Shown here: positions 18,135 to 27,931 of the stretch, in pieces
How the letters are laid out: each line of letters opens with the position of its first letter
Position numbering within the stretch: the first letter of the stretch is position 1
DNA from: Polaromonas eurypsychrophila
Lineage (GTDB): Bacteria > Pseudomonadota > Gammaproteobacteria > Burkholderiales > Burkholderiaceae_C
Assembly (NCBI RefSeq): GCF_014641715.1
Contig: NZ_BMIG01000015.1
Location: 22,280 to 86,279 of the forward strand
Length of the DNA stretch: 64,000 bases
Reading direction: 5' to 3'
Made by a program: the position numbers and the translations under genes
The notes under the pieces: generated by a model
The model's database searches: none
Told to the model about the DNA's origin: nothing
The model's input: only the letters and a program-made list of their open reading frames with translations

Positions 18135-18998
18135 ATGAGCGCAAACGATCACACGACGGCCCACGAAGAAGACCACTCTGGCCCCATCAAAACACCCCAG
18201 CAGCTATTGGCTGCGATATTCTTCTCTTTTGTCATCCCGATTTTCGGCATCATCGCGCTGGTCTATTACGTGACATCAGACAACCGGCCCGCCGCTGGCG
18301 CCGTCAATCTTGAAAAAGCCGTAGCGCAGCGCATCCAGAAAATCGGCATGGTGGAGATTCGCGACGCGAACCGCCCGCTCAAAGCCGGCGCAGAAGTTTA
18401 TGCCGCTCAATGCGCAGCCTGCCATACCACCGGCGTTGCCGGCGCGCCCAAGTTCGGCGATGCCGGCGCCTGGGGACCGCGCATCAAGACGGGCTTTGAA
18501 GCGCTGCTCAATTCAGCGCTCAAGGGCAAGGGCGCCATGGGCCCGCAAGGTGGCGGTGATTTTGAAGATGCTGAAATTGGTCGCGCCGTAGCCCACATGG
18601 GCAATGCCGCAGGCGCGAAGTTTGCCGAGCCGCAGCGCGCTGCTGCGGTGGCGACCGCCCCTCAAGGCGCAGCGCCCGCCGCTGCACCTTCCGCGGACGT
18701 GGTGGCCGCCCTGGCAGCCGCTAACAAAATCGCAGCAGCGCCTGTCGCCGCAGCGGCAACCGGCGCCGTGCCTGCCCTGTACACCCAAGCCTGCGCAGCC
18801 TGCCACGTTGCCGGCGTGGCCAATGCGCCCAAGCTTGGCGACAAAGCCGCCTGGGCGCCCCGCGTGGCGATGGGCGTCGATGCCCTGACCGCCAGCGTCA
18901 TCAAGGGCAAGGGCGCGATGCCGCCACGCGGCGGCTCCACCGGATCAGACGCCGACATTAAGGCCGTTGTGCAGTACATGGTGAGCAGCGTCAAATAA
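18135..18998 (+). CDS. Membrane-anchored di-haem cytochrome c (cytochrome c5-like domains)
   Basis: 287 residues. One membrane segment (about 24-46) anchors the protein, followed by two cytochrome c5-type domains in the periplasm. Haem sites are CAACH at 93-97 and 220-224. Each is followed by a GAPKFGD/NAPKLGD block and a likely axial Met in GKGAMGP (M135) or GKGAMPP (M262). An Ala/Pro-rich linker joins the domains, which look like an internal duplication. It probably carries electrons between respiratory complexes. Single gene, with its own terminator behind it. Confidence 0.92.
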   Translation: MSANDHTTAHEEDHSGPIKTPQQLLAAIFFSFVIPIFGIIALVYYVTSDNRPAAGAVNLEKAVAQRIQKIGMVEIRDANRPLKAGAEVYAAQCAACHTTGVAGAPKFGDAGAWGPRIKTGFEALLNSALKGKGAMGPQGGGDFEDAEIGRAVAHMGNAAGAKFAEPQRAAAVATAPQGAAPAAAPSADVVAALAAANKIAAAPVAAAATGAVPALYTQACAACHVAGVANAPKLGDKAAWAPRVAMGVDALTASVIKGKGAMPPRGGSTGSDADIKAVVQYMVSSVK

Positions 18999-19013
18999 GG
19001 CGTACAGCCCCGT

Positions 19014-19044
19014 AAAAAAGCCGGTCACTGACCGGCTTTTTTAG
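19014..19044 (+). terminator. Rho-independent terminator after the cytochrome gene
   Basis: AAAAAAGCCGGT-CACTG-ACCGGCTTTTTT forms a 12-pair stem with an A-tract before and T-tract after. It could work in both directions. Confidence 0.93.
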
Positions 19045-19051
19045 TTTCATT

Positions 19052-19110
19052 GATTAAAAGGGCTTTTTGCCCATATCCGTTGTGCTTGAACAGCTACTGA
19101 TTTGATAGCA
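19052..19110 (-). repeat. Bipartite 3' hairpin repeat, copy 1
   Basis: Minus strand: GCTATCAAATCAGTAGCTGTTC, then CAAGCA, then ATATGGGC-AAAAA-GCCCTTTTAATC. It begins right after the stop of the gene at 19112 and has the same orientation as that gene. Related copies lie at 24045, 40863 and 57901. Confidence 0.7.
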
Positions 19111-19111
19111 A

Positions 19112-19663
19112 TCAGGGCCTCACCGGTTGGCTGGCTGCGGGGCTGCGCACATAGGCAAAACGCTGCGGCAGCTCCCGCGTGAGAACTTCCTGCGGCACCC
19201 ACAGTCCCTGCTCGATGGCGTCAGCCGCATGCAGCATGTCTTGTGTATGCACCAGGCCAAAACCAAGCTGGGTGTCCAGGTAGACACGGCCATGTTCGTC
19301 GAGAATGCAGCGCTGCACACGCGCGGCCTTGCCGGTGTGCGCCGTCACGGCAAAGTCCGGCCCGCCAGCGATGCGCCAAACCAGCGGCGTGGCCTCCAGT
19401 TCCACATACACACGCTGCGGACCGTTCTGGAAAAACCACTGGCCGGCCTTGTCGCTCTCGTAGTTGCGGGCGATGAAGTCGATCAGCTTGTCATGTTTCA
19501 GCAGCGAACCCTTGCTCGCTGCCGAGCCGCCAGCAAAAGTTCCTGCGCCCTGCGTCTGGTCATCACGCATGTACCAGTTGCCGCGCGCGTCCAGGCCCAG
19601 CCAGCCGTAGCAGTTGGGCACGTTGGGCCATTTGGCGATGGCCTGGCGAACGATGTCATCCAT
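19112..19663 (-). CDS. Conserved hypothetical protein next to YheT-type hydrolase
   Basis: 183 residues, soluble, no signal peptide. It starts MDDIVRQAIAKWPNVPNCYGWLGLD and includes GNWYMRDD, GQWFFQNGPQRVYVELE and ILDEHGRVYLDTQLGFGLVHTQDM. I take it as a conserved Burkholderiales protein but cannot name its family or function. It follows the hydrolase gene by 18 bases on the same strand, so the two are probably co-transcribed. Confidence 0.75.
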   Translation of the reverse strand: MDDIVRQAIAKWPNVPNCYGWLGLDARGNWYMRDDQTQGAGTFAGGSAASKGSLLKHDKLIDFIARNYESDKAGQWFFQNGPQRVYVELEATPLVWRIAGGPDFAVTAHTGKAARVQRCILDEHGRVYLDTQLGFGLVHTQDMLHAADAIEQGLWVPQEVLTRELPQRFAYVRSPAASQPVRP

Positions 19664-19681
19664 GGCTTGATTCTGCTCCGC

Positions 19682-20671
19682 TCAGAGCTGCGCCGCAAAA
19701 AACCCGCAGACGGCCTCGGGCATGGCCCGCACATGACCGGGAAACGGCGCCGACGGAAAACCGACATGCCCGCCTTCGCGCGGCTGCCAGAGCGTGACGG
19801 TGGCACTGACATCAGCGGCCCGCGGCAAACTGGCCGCCGGTACAAAGGGATCGTTGAGCGCATTGACGGCCAGCGCAGCCACTGCGATACGCCGCATGTG
19901 CGGCTTGGCCGAGGCGCGCTGCCAGTAGTCTTCGGTGTTTTTGAAGCCGTGCAGCGGCGCCGTCACCACGTTGTCGAACGCGTACAGGTCGCGCGCCGCC
20001 AACAGCGCTTCGGCACTGAAGAGGCCGGGGTGCTGCTCCAGCTTTTTCAACGCCTTGGGCACCATGGAGTTCAGGAACATGCGTGTGTAGACCAGGCGGT
20101 TGAAACCCTGGCCGATGGCCCGGCCGCTGGCCGCCAGATCCAGCGGCGAGCAGACCGACGCCACCGCGCTGACCACGCCACTGGCGGCGGCGCCCAACTC
20201 ACTTGCCCAGCGCATCAGGGCATTGCCGCCCAGCGAAATACCCACCGCCACCACCGGGCCCGCATGGGCGGCTTTAAAACGCCGCAGTATCCAGTCGATC
20301 TCTTCGAAGTCGCCCGAATGGTAGGCCCGCGGCGCATGATTGAGTTCGCCCGAGCAGCCACGAAAATGCGGCACGGCGCAGGCCCAGCCGCGTACACGCG
20401 CGACATCGGCAAAGGCCTCGGCGTAGTGGCTGGCCGACGAGCCTTCCAGGCCGTGAAAAACCACCAGCAGCGGTGCATCTGCCTCGCTGATGTGCTGCGC
20501 AAAATCGACATCGACAAAATCGTTATCGGGCGTGACCCAGCGCTCGCGCCGGAAGTTGGGCGCTTCGGCCAGGTAGCGCTGCGAACGCAGGGCCGCATAA
20601 ATGGTTTGCAGGTTGCCGCCGGGCAACCACCACGGGGCTTGGTAAATCATGGGCACAGGCAGCAAGCTCAA
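19682..20671 (-). CDS. YheT-family alpha/beta hydrolase
   Basis: 329 residues. VFHGLEGSS (oxyanion strand) is followed by HFRGCSGE and the nucleophile elbow GISLGGN, with the late catalytic Asp in NALNDPFVP and His in REGGHVGF. This is the pattern of the YheT/COG0429 group, of uncertain physiological substrate. The start overlaps the stop of the upstream SnoaL-like gene by 4 bases. Confidence 0.88.
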   Translation of the reverse strand: MSLLPVPMIYQAPWWLPGGNLQTIYAALRSQRYLAEAPNFRRERWVTPDNDFVDVDFAQHISEADAPLLVVFHGLEGSSASHYAEAFADVARVRGWACAVPHFRGCSGELNHAPRAYHSGDFEEIDWILRRFKAAHAGPVVAVGISLGGNALMRWASELGAAASGVVSAVASVCSPLDLAASGRAIGQGFNRLVYTRMFLNSMVPKALKKLEQHPGLFSAEALLAARDLYAFDNVVTAPLHGFKNTEDYWQRASAKPHMRRIAVAALAVNALNDPFVPAASLPRAADVSATVTLWQPREGGHVGFPSAPFPGHVRAMPEAVCGFFAAQL

Positions 20672-21114
20672 TGCAGCACTTGCGGGCTGTTGGAGACTTC
20701 CTGCATTTCGCGCGGCGTGCCGGGGCTGGCGTGGTGGGCGACCATGCGCCAGCCCTGCGCGGTCTTGTTGTACACGTTGGTGGCAATCACGTAGGCGTGG
20801 CTCAGCCCTTCTTCGGTCATGACCTCGATACGCTCAAGCACGCTGTGCACGCTGGCACTCATGGCTTCAACTTTGTGGACTTTTTCGGGATGCGCGCGGA
20901 TGGTGCCGTTGGCAAACATGGCGTCGAAAGCCGCGCGTATGGGGCCCGGCCCGAGCAAGCGCGGACCACCCGGATGGACGCAGACAATGTCGTCCTCATC
21001 GGCCCAGCAGGCCATGAGTTTTTCGATGTCACCGCTTTGCAGGGCCTCATAAAAGGCCGCTTCGATGTCGTCGGCGTTGCCGTTGCTGGCCGGAGAAACT
21101 TTGGGTTTTCGCAT
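20668..21114 (-). CDS. SnoaL/NTF2-like (DUF4440-type) protein
   Basis: 148 residues from the ATG at 21114. A longer frame up to 21279 would overlap the upstream gene by 160 bases and is low-complexity. The sequence AFYEALQSGDIEKLMACWADEDDIVCVHPGG is the typical cone-fold opening of small SnoaL/ketosteroid-isomerase-like proteins. It ends WRMVAHHASPG. Function unknown. It is 4 bases from the upstream gene and overlaps the hydrolase by 4. Confidence 0.85.
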   Translation of the reverse strand: MRKPKVSPASNGNADDIEAAFYEALQSGDIEKLMACWADEDDIVCVHPGGPRLLGPGPIRAAFDAMFANGTIRAHPEKVHKVEAMSASVHSVLERIEVMTEEGLSHAYVIATNVYNKTAQGWRMVAHHASPGTPREMQEVSNSPQVLH

Positions 21115-21118
21115 GGAT

Positions 21119-21943
21119 TCATTCGCTGGAATACGCGCCCAGCTCTTTTTTGGATGCGCCCGTATTAAGCCACGCCCGGATGACGGCCTGCATGTCGGTG
21201 GCCTGCCCGGCCTGCCACAGCAGCTCCGGCCCCACCACAGGGGTGCCCTCCGGCAACACGCGCAGGACGGCGTCCACAAACTCGGCCAGCTTGGTGGGCC
21301 GCGCCGGCAGCGCCGATGCCGGAATCATGTATTTCATGACGGACAACATCCAGGCCGCGAGTTTTTCGGGCGCAGACCGTCCCGTTGGTGCGCTCTGCTT
21401 TTGCGCCGAACGCACCAGCAGCACCCGCTCAAAGCCCAGCGAGGCGACACCCTGCTCGTCCATGCTGGCCAGGCCATGCATGAGCGCTTGCGGCAGGCTG
21501 CCCTGCGCGTGTGGCAGGACCAGCACCAGTGTGCGCACACCACAGCGCCTGAACCACTGCGCCAACGCCGGCAATTGTGCTGGTGCGGGCGTCCACAGCG
21601 CGCGCTCGCGGTCGTGGTACAGCCGGAGCGGCTCGAACATCACCACGCCGGTGTGCGCCGGTGCCGGGCACAGTGGCCAGGCGGTGATGTCGTCGTCACC
21701 GGCCAGCACGATGGCGACCTGCGCCAGCGCGGTTGTGATCGGTTCCCGCGCCAGCACCTGGGCCTGCGCAAAACGTCCGCTGCCGGCGAGCCAGCGCAAC
21801 ACCTCGCTGCCAAGTGCACCGGTCGCGCCGGTCACCAGCAAGCCGGGCTGGGCGCCGCCCCCGGCCGTTGACGGCCGCAAGGTCGACTGCAAGGCCTGAA
21901 GGAGGCTGGCCAACATTGGAAAATGGATGACGTTCAGCGCCAT
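21119..21943 (-). CDS. NAD(P)-binding Rossmann-fold protein (SDR-like)
   Basis: 274 residues. LLVTGATGALGSEVLRWLAGSG near residue 34 is the glycine-rich dinucleotide motif of extended/atypical short-chain dehydrogenases. The remainder is divergent, with no clear YxxxK site, so it may be a non-catalytic NAD(P)-binding protein. First gene of a four-gene minus-strand unit, divergent from lemA. Confidence 0.8.
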   Translation of the reverse strand: MALNVIHFPMLASLLQALQSTLRPSTAGGGAQPGLLVTGATGALGSEVLRWLAGSGRFAQAQVLAREPITTALAQVAIVLAGDDDITAWPLCPAPAHTGVVMFEPLRLYHDRERALWTPAPAQLPALAQWFRRCGVRTLVLVLPHAQGSLPQALMHGLASMDEQGVASLGFERVLLVRSAQKQSAPTGRSAPEKLAAWMLSVMKYMIPASALPARPTKLAEFVDAVLRVLPEGTPVVGPELLWQAGQATDMQAVIRAWLNTGASKKELGAYSSE

Positions 21944-21985
21944 ATGACTATGGTAGTGTTACAGCTTGCTTTTTGGAGGCTTCCT

Positions 21986-22585
21986 ATGAAATTGCGTTTC
22001 CTGAACTGGCTCTTTGGCGCCACACTCGCCGTGCTGCTGACCGGCTGCGGCTACAACGATTTCCAGAGCCTGGACGAGCAGACCAAATCGGCCTGGTCCG
22101 AGGTTCTCAACCAGTACCAGCGGCGTGCCGACCTGGTGCCAAACATTGTCGCCACCGTTAAGGGCGAAGCCGCCTTCGAGCAGGACACCCTGACCCGCGT
22201 GGTCGAGGCACGGGCCAAAGCGACCTCCATGCAGGTCACGCCGGAGACGCTGAACAACCCGGAAGCCTTCGCAAAATTTCAGGCGGCGCAAGGTGAGCTG
22301 AGTTCGGCCCTGTCGCGCCTGATGGTGGTGACCGAAAATTACCCCAACCTCAAGGCCAACCAGGGCTTCCAGGATCTGCGCGTGCAGCTGGAGGGTACAG
22401 AAAACCGCATTACCGTGGCGCGCAATCGCTACATCCTGGCGGTGCAGGCCTACAACGTGCTCGCGCGCAGCTTCCCCAGCAACCTGACGGCCATGGTCTT
22501 CGGCTACAGCGTCAAGCCGACTTTTAGTGTGCAGAACGAGGCGCAGATCAGCACGCCGCCGGCGGTTAACTTCGAGAAGAAATAA
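21986..22585 (+). CDS. lemA: LemA-family lipoprotein
   Basis: 199 residues from the ATG at 21986, chosen because GGAGG lies 6-10 bases upstream. It has a lipoprotein signal (LLTGCGYNDFQ), then the LemA helices with the typical WSEVLNQYQRRADLVPNIVATVKG and the end NRYILAVQAYNVLARSFPSNL. LemA proteins are cell-envelope proteins of unclear role. They are commonly encoded with TPM-domain proteins, as here. Confidence 0.93.
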   Translation: MKLRFLNWLFGATLAVLLTGCGYNDFQSLDEQTKSAWSEVLNQYQRRADLVPNIVATVKGEAAFEQDTLTRVVEARAKATSMQVTPETLNNPEAFAKFQAAQGELSSALSRLMVVTENYPNLKANQGFQDLRVQLEGTENRITVARNRYILAVQAYNVLARSFPSNLTAMVFGYSVKPTFSVQNEAQISTPPAVNFEKK

Positions 22586-22601
22586 GCGGGCGCCAGTTTT
22601 G

Positions 22602-23510
22602 ATGCATCAAGCGTCCATCGCCCGCGCGCTGGCGGCCCTGGGACTGTTGCTGGGTCTGTGGGTTGGCGCTGTGTCTGCCCAGGCCCTGCAGGCGATCCCC
22701 GCGCTGACGGCGCGTGTGATCGACACCACCAGCACGCTGGACGCCACGCAGAAGCAGGCGCTGGAAGCCAAGCTGGCAGCTTTTGAAAAAGCCCGAGGCT
22801 CACAAATCGTGGTGCTGATGGTGCCGACCACCCAGCCCGAGGACATCTTTGACTACACCCAGCGCGTCGGCGACCTCTGGAAGATAGGCCGCAAGGACAT
22901 CGGCGACGGTGTGCTGCTGGTGGTCGCCAAGAATGACCGCAAGGTGCGTATCGCCACGGCCAAGACGCTGGAGGGTGCGGTCCCGGATCTGGCGGCGCAG
23001 CAGATCATCGCCCGCGCGCTGACACCGCGGTTTCGTGAGAACGACTTTGCCGGGGGCATCAACGCCGCAGCCGACCAGATCATGGCGCGTATCAGTGGCG
23101 AGAACCTGGCTTTGCCGGAGGCTGAAGGCACACCGAGCGGCGGCGACGCTGGCTTTCAGTGGACCGATCTGGCCGTCTTCCTGTTTTTCGCCGTTCCCAT
23201 CGGCGGGCGCGTGCTGTCGGGCATGCTGGGCCGCAAGTTCGGTGCGCTGGCCACTGGTGGTGCCGTCGGCGTGGTCGCCTGGATTTTCACGGCCAGCCTG
23301 CTGATCGGAGGTCTGGCGGCGCTCGTCGGGTTGGTTTTCGCATTGATCACCGGCCTGGCATCCACGGGCCGCGGCGGCAGCTCCGGCTGGGGCAGCGGTG
23401 GCGGCTGGGGCGGCGGCTCCTCCGGTGGCAGTTGGGGCGGTGGGGGGGGCGGTTTCAGCAGCGGCGGTGGTGGCAATTTTGGCGGCGGCGGCGCGTCAGG
23501 CGGATGGTGA
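22602..23510 (+). CDS. YgcG-type TPM-domain membrane protein with glycine-rich tail
   Basis: 302 residues from the ATG at 22602. It has a signal peptide, then a TPM domain (VIDTTSTLDATQKQALEAKL, IVVLMVPTTQPEDIFDY, GVLLVVAKNDRKVRI). Membrane segments follow (about 190-260), then a Gly/Ser tail (WGGGSSGG, GGGGASGGW). The family acts in the envelope, role uncertain. Gene order lemA-tpm-tpm is conserved in many Gram-negatives. Confidence 0.9.
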   Translation: MHQASIARALAALGLLLGLWVGAVSAQALQAIPALTARVIDTTSTLDATQKQALEAKLAAFEKARGSQIVVLMVPTTQPEDIFDYTQRVGDLWKIGRKDIGDGVLLVVAKNDRKVRIATAKTLEGAVPDLAAQQIIARALTPRFRENDFAGGINAAADQIMARISGENLALPEAEGTPSGGDAGFQWTDLAVFLFFAVPIGGRVLSGMLGRKFGALATGGAVGVVAWIFTASLLIGGLAALVGLVFALITGLASTGRGGSSGWGSGGGWGGGSSGGSWGGGGGGFSSGGGGNFGGGGASGGW

Positions 23511-23514
23511 CGGC

Positions 23515-24033
23515 ATGAAGCTCTGGACCTCTTTCCTGCGCACCCTGAACCATCTTTGGCTGGATGCCGACGACACGCGCCGCGCCATCGCGCCAGACAT
23601 GCTGGAGCGCCTGCAGCGGCGGGTGGCCGCCAGTGAGCAACGCCACACTGGCGAAATCCGCATCTGCGTAGAAGCCGGCCTGCCACTGAGCTACCTGTGG
23701 CGCGGCGCTCCTGCGCGCGAACGAGCCGTGACGATGTTCGGCAAGCTGCGTGTCTGGGACACCGAACACAACAACGGCGTGCTGATCTATCTGCTGTTGG
23801 CTGACCATGCGATCGAGATCGTGGCTGACCGGGGGCTGGCCCGGCATGTGGACGCGACCCAATGGCAGGCCATGGTGGTGCGCATGGCCGAAGCCTTCAA
23901 GGAAAAGCGCTACGAGGACGGGCTGACCCAGGCGCTGGAAGAAACCTCGGCGCTGCTGATGGCGCACTTCGCCGTGGCTGACGCAGCCAGGGCCAACCTC
24001 AACGAGCTGCCGGATTCACCTGTGTTGCAATAA
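23515..24033 (+). CDS. TPM-domain protein
   Basis: 172 residues from the ATG at 23515, 4 bases after the preceding stop. It contains the second TPM domain of the cluster: HTGEIRICVEAGLPL, WDTEHNNGVLIYLLLADHAIEIVADRG. No membrane segment is seen. It probably works with LemA and the YgcG-like protein. Confidence 0.88.
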   Translation: MKLWTSFLRTLNHLWLDADDTRRAIAPDMLERLQRRVAASEQRHTGEIRICVEAGLPLSYLWRGAPARERAVTMFGKLRVWDTEHNNGVLIYLLLADHAIEIVADRGLARHVDATQWQAMVVRMAEAFKEKRYEDGLTQALEETSALLMAHFAVADAARANLNELPDSPVLQ

Positions 24034-24044
24034 CGCAGTGCACA

Positions 24045-24107
24045 GATTGCTATCTATTTTATAGCTATCGAACCTTTCCCGACATGGGCTAGAGGCCAAT
24101 TTGTCTT
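24045..24107 (+). repeat. Bipartite 3' hairpin repeat, copy 2
   Basis: GCTATCTATTTTATAGC is followed by ATGGGCTAGAGGCCAATTTG. It lies 11 bases after the TPM gene stop, in the same orientation as that gene. Confidence 0.7.
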
Positions 24108-24113
24108 ATAGAT

Positions 24114-24800
24114 TCAGGTTTCTGGCAACTGCCAGACCGCCTGGCCTCCTACCGGGAAAAGGCGCCGACCTGGCTGCGGTAACACGTTCCAGCCACCGGT
24201 AAATTCACCAAAAGCCGGCAGGATCGCAAGCCCTGGCTCCAGGCAGAAACACGGCAGGCGCAGACGGTCGTGGGCACGCCCACGCAGCGAGAGCGCGGGG
24301 TGCAGGTGACCGGCAATCACGCCATGGCTGGCATGTTTCTGCGGATGGTGGCAGGCGGCGAAGGGACCGATCAGCCAGGGCTCATCGACCACACGAATGC
24401 CGAGCGAGGCCGGCGGATCGCCGGCCCGGCTGTCGTGGTTGCCGCGCACCAGCGTGCAATCCAGATCGGGATTCAAGGCGCGCCACTGCGTCAGGGCATC
24501 CAGCACCGATGCCGTGCGGCTCTGGACCGCATGCAAAAAATCCCCGAGAAACACCAGTTGTGCCGGCTGGTAATGCAGCACCAGTGCGCTGATGCGTGCC
24601 AGGTTTTCACGCGTGGTGCCGCCGGGCACCGGCTGGCCGAGTGCCCGGTAGGTGGCGGCCTTGCCAAGATGCAAATCGGCGATCCAGAGCACACGCTGCG
24701 CCGGCCACCACAGGGCGCGCTCGGGCAAGAGCCAGACGGTTTCGCCGGCGTAACTCACTGCAAGTGGCGGGGCGGAAAGCATGGGCACTGCGTCCATCAC
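24114..24800 (-). CDS. pdeM: Ligase-associated DNA damage response endonuclease PdeM
   Basis: 228 residues. It has the metallophosphoesterase metal ligands in order: IADLHLGK (D-x-H), FLGDFLHA (GD), RGNHDSR (GNH) and GHLHP. The family acts with Lhr-type helicase, an ATP-dependent ligase and an exonuclease in DNA repair. The start overlaps the lhr stop by 4 bases. The ligase and exonuclease partners are not in the window. Confidence 0.92.
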   Translation of the reverse strand: MMDAVPMLSAPPLAVSYAGETVWLLPERALWWPAQRVLWIADLHLGKAATYRALGQPVPGGTTRENLARISALVLHYQPAQLVFLGDFLHAVQSRTASVLDALTQWRALNPDLDCTLVRGNHDSRAGDPPASLGIRVVDEPWLIGPFAACHHPQKHASHGVIAGHLHPALSLRGRAHDRLRLPCFCLEPGLAILPAFGEFTGGWNVLPQPGRRLFPVGGQAVWQLPET

Positions 24801-27727
24801 AACGGGGGCAGCGGCCGCGAAGGTTTGCGCCGCGATGGGCGTTTGCCAGTGGAAGATTTTGAAGCGCCTGCAGCACCTTCCTGGCCGAACACCAGCGTTT
24901 CGCGCACCTGGGCCGCGTCCTGCGAAGGGGTACTCGCCACACCTGGCGCCGGCCCCGCAGCTTTCTCCAGTTGCTGCACGATCCGGGCAATCCGGTCCGC
25001 CACACTTTCGTTGGACAACTGCTCGCGGAAACGCTCGACCATCAACGGGAAGGCAAACGGTGTTGGCCGAGGCAGCTCTTTGAGCACCAGGCGCTGCGTG
25101 TTCATGCGCGCCAGGCTGGCACGCAGGCGGCCGATATCCAGTTCCTGCGCGAGCAACTCCTGCTCGGCCTGCAGCAACAGTTTGTTGGCCGGATCGTACT
25201 TCCGGAAAACTTCCCAGAACAGCGACGATGAGGCCTGCAACTGCTTGTTGCTGCGATTTTCGCCCGGATAGCCCTGGAAAATCAGGCCGGACACGCGGGC
25301 GATTTCGCGAAAGCGGCGTTGCGCCAGTTCGCTGGCATTCAAACTTTGCAGCACCTCATGCAGCAAGGCTGCGCGCCGACCCTCTTCCACGTCGCCATGC
25401 GTCATCGCGTCCTGCGCTTGGGCATCGTGGCCCACCTGCAACACCTGTGGCAACAGAGTCGGCCAATCCACCGCCTGCGCGCACAGCAACTCAAAACCAT
25501 AGTCGTTGACCGCTATCGAAAACGTGCGCGGTGCGTGTTGCGCGACCCGCCAGGCGATCAGACTGGCCAGGCCGAGGTGCACATGGCGTCCGGCGAACGG
25601 GTAAAGAAACAGGTGCCAGCCCTCGCGTGTCTTGAGTACCTCGGCCAGCAGGGTCTGCGGCGTCGGCAAGGCCGACCACTGCTGCTGGATTTCCAGCAGC
25701 GGCCGCACACGCTTCAATTCCGGTGTCTCGTAGCGGCCCTCGTCGGCCATCGCCAGCTGCTGCACCACCGCATCGGCCAGGGTGGTGGACAGCGGCATGC
25801 GCCCACCGTTCCAGCGCGGCACGGCGTGGCGCTTGCTGGTGGCCCGGCGCACCCAAGCCGTCATCTCACGGATGCGCACCATCTCCAGCAGACGGCCGCC
25901 GAACAGGAAACAGTCCCCCGGCTTCAGGCGTGCTGCAAAATTTTCTTCCACGCTGCCGATCCGGGCGCCACCGAGGTATTGCACCGTCATGCTGGCATCA
26001 CTGACGATGGTGCCGATGTTCATGCGGTGGCGCCGGGCCAGGCGGGTGTCTGGCACGCGCCAGATGCCTTCTTCATCCGGAACCGTGCGCTGATAGTCCG
26101 GATAGGCCGCCAGCGAGGGACCCCCCTGGCGCACAAAGGCCAGACACCAGTTCCAGGTCTCGATGGAGAGTTCGGCGTAGGCCGCGGTGCCGCGCACCTC
26201 CCAGTACAGGGCTTCCGGGATAAATCCACCACCAAGTGCAACCGTCACCAGATGCTGCACCAGCACGTCGAGCGGCTGCTCGGGTGAGACACGCGCTTCG
26301 ATATGCCCAGCCGCAATCGCAGCTCGGGCGGCGGAGCCCTCCACCATCTCGATGCTGTGTGTCGGCACGAGTGTGATGCGCGACGGCCGGCCCGGCGCGT
26401 GGCCGGAGCGCCCTGCACGCTGCAGCAAGCGCGCCACACCTTTGGGCGAGCCGATCTGCAACACGCGCTCCACCGGCAAAAAATCGACGCCGAGGTCCAG
26501 GCTGGAGGTACACACCACGGCCCGCAAGCTGCCGCTTTTCAAACCCAGCTCGACCCATTCGCGTACCCCGCGGTCCAGCGAGCCGTGGTGCAGGGCAATC
26601 AGTCCGGCCCACTCGGGTTTGGCTTGCAGCAGGGCCTGGTACCATATCTCCGACTGGGACCGCGTGTTGGTGAACACCAGCGTCGTGCTGCTGCGCGCAA
26701 TTTCGGCGATCACCTGCGGCAACATGCTCAGGCCGAGATGACCGCCCCAGGGAAACCGATCCGTTGTGGCAGGCAGCAGTGAGTCGATGACCAGCTTCTT
26801 GGGCACCCGACCCTGGACCAGCGTACCGCCGTGCCGCCCGAGCAATGTGTGCATGGCCTCCTGCAGATTTCCGAGCGTCGCTGACATGCCCCAAATCACG
26901 AGGCCAGTTTGTGTCACACGCGGCGCAGTCAGTTTCCCAGTCGAGCCGGGGCCGCGGGACTGGCTTTGCCAGACCGCAGGCGCAGCGGCCCCCTCGGGGC
27001 TGTTGCTTGCGGCTCCAAAGCTGCTTGAGCAGCTTTGGACAGGCGACAGAAGCGAAGCCTCCGGCGAGCGGCGGCCTGCAAGGTGCAGCGAACCACACGC
27101 AGTGGGGAGCGTGGGGGCCCACATCTTCAGTCTGGCCAGCGCGAGCTGCACCTGCACGCCGCGCTTGTTGCCCAGCAGCTCATGCCATTCATCCACCACC
27201 ACCATCTTCACGCTGGACAACACCTCTTTGGCATCCGCACGCGAGAGCAATACCGACAGACTTTCCGGCGTGGTGACCAGCACCGAGGGCAGGCGCCGCG
27301 CCTGGGCGCTGCGTTCGCTGCTGGCGGTATCGCCGGTGCGGGCGCCCACCGTCCAGGCTGCGGCGCCGGGGTATGCCGCTTCAAGTGCCTGCAATGGCTC
27401 CTGCAGGGCACGCACGGTGTCAGCTGCGAGTGCACGCATGGGCGTGAGCCACAAAACCGTCAGCGGCGGTGCAGCGGAAGAGGCTTTTTCCGCACGCTGT
27501 GGCGCAAAGGCCTGCAAGGCAGCGAGCCAGACGGCAAACGTCTTGCCGGAGCCGGTGGTGGCATGTAACAGGCCGGACTCGCCGTTTTGCACCGCAGCCC
27601 AAACCTCGCGCTGAAACGCAAAAGGCTTCCAGCCGCGCGCGGCAAACCAGCCCAGCAAGGTTTTTTTGATACCGGCGGCGCTCGCGCCTTTTGCCGGGAC
27701 AGGCCGGACGGGCGGCTTGCCGGTCAC
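24797..27727 (-). CDS. lhr: Ligase-associated DEXH-box helicase Lhr with in-frame repeat insertion
   Basis: 976 residues, longer than the usual 800-900. The SF2 helicase motifs are ATTGSGKT (56-63), VVDEWHE (177-183), SAT (282-284) and, in the second RecA domain, QRAGRSGH. Winged-helix and Lhr C-terminal parts follow. Between DEWH and SAT, where the family runs LALARLK directly into the xWGLSATLGN block, there are about 68 extra residues (204-272) rich in Ser/Pro/Gly/Ala. They are encoded by a dispersed GC-rich repeat. The frame stays open through the insertion. Forms an operon with pdeM. Whether the enzyme still works is uncertain. Confidence 0.92.
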   Translation of the reverse strand: MTGKPPVRPVPAKGASAAGIKKTLLGWFAARGWKPFAFQREVWAAVQNGESGLLHATTGSGKTFAVWLAALQAFAPQRAEKASSAAPPLTVLWLTPMRALAADTVRALQEPLQALEAAYPGAAAWTVGARTGDTASSERSAQARRLPSVLVTTPESLSVLLSRADAKEVLSSVKMVVVDEWHELLGNKRGVQVQLALARLKMWAPTLPTACGSLHLAGRRSPEASLLSPVQSCSSSFGAASNSPEGAAAPAVWQSQSRGPGSTGKLTAPRVTQTGLVIWGMSATLGNLQEAMHTLLGRHGGTLVQGRVPKKLVIDSLLPATTDRFPWGGHLGLSMLPQVIAEIARSSTTLVFTNTRSQSEIWYQALLQAKPEWAGLIALHHGSLDRGVREWVELGLKSGSLRAVVCTSSLDLGVDFLPVERVLQIGSPKGVARLLQRAGRSGHAPGRPSRITLVPTHSIEMVEGSAARAAIAAGHIEARVSPEQPLDVLVQHLVTVALGGGFIPEALYWEVRGTAAYAELSIETWNWCLAFVRQGGPSLAAYPDYQRTVPDEEGIWRVPDTRLARRHRMNIGTIVSDASMTVQYLGGARIGSVEENFAARLKPGDCFLFGGRLLEMVRIREMTAWVRRATSKRHAVPRWNGGRMPLSTTLADAVVQQLAMADEGRYETPELKRVRPLLEIQQQWSALPTPQTLLAEVLKTREGWHLFLYPFAGRHVHLGLASLIAWRVAQHAPRTFSIAVNDYGFELLCAQAVDWPTLLPQVLQVGHDAQAQDAMTHGDVEEGRRAALLHEVLQSLNASELAQRRFREIARVSGLIFQGYPGENRSNKQLQASSSLFWEVFRKYDPANKLLLQAEQELLAQELDIGRLRASLARMNTQRLVLKELPRPTPFAFPLMVERFREQLSNESVADRIARIVQQLEKAAGPAPGVASTPSQDAAQVRETLVFGQEGAAGASKSSTGKRPSRRKPSRPLPPL
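26914..27118. repeat. Dispersed GC-rich repeat inserted inside lhr
   Basis: Plus strand: gccgcgggactggctttgcc, then gaccgcaggcgcagcggccc and ccctcgggg, later ggagcgtgggggccca. The same blocks in the same order occur at 42793-42893 upstream of ptsI. This copy has an extra middle part of about 90 bases with an aaagctgcttgagcagcttt palindrome. Confidence 0.85.
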
Positions 27728-27876
27728 GGGCTGCCCAAGGCGGTATGACCGGAACGGCGATTCATGAACACATCCTAGCGCGGCAGCTTTAGCCCTGCAC
27801 CGCGCCAGCCTGCTTTGAGCGTGTCAGCAGGAACCGACAGGCAGGAAGTGCGCAGCCAAGCACTGCGCCGCAGTAT

Positions 27877-27907
27877 GAAAAAAGCCCCTGGCTTGCGACA
27901 GGGGCTT
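27877..27907 (-). terminator. Terminator of the atp operon
   Basis: On the minus strand AAGCCCCTG-TCGCAAGC-CAGGGGCTT followed by TTTT, 24 bases after the atpC stop. Confidence 0.92.
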
Positions 27908-27931
27908 GGTCGGAGCAGCGTGCTGCGGCCT

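Noticed and set aside
19127..20794. Plus-strand open frame of 555 codons
   Set aside because: Antisense to three recognised minus-strand genes, no family-like motifs, His/Arg-rich composition typical of a GC-rich shadow.
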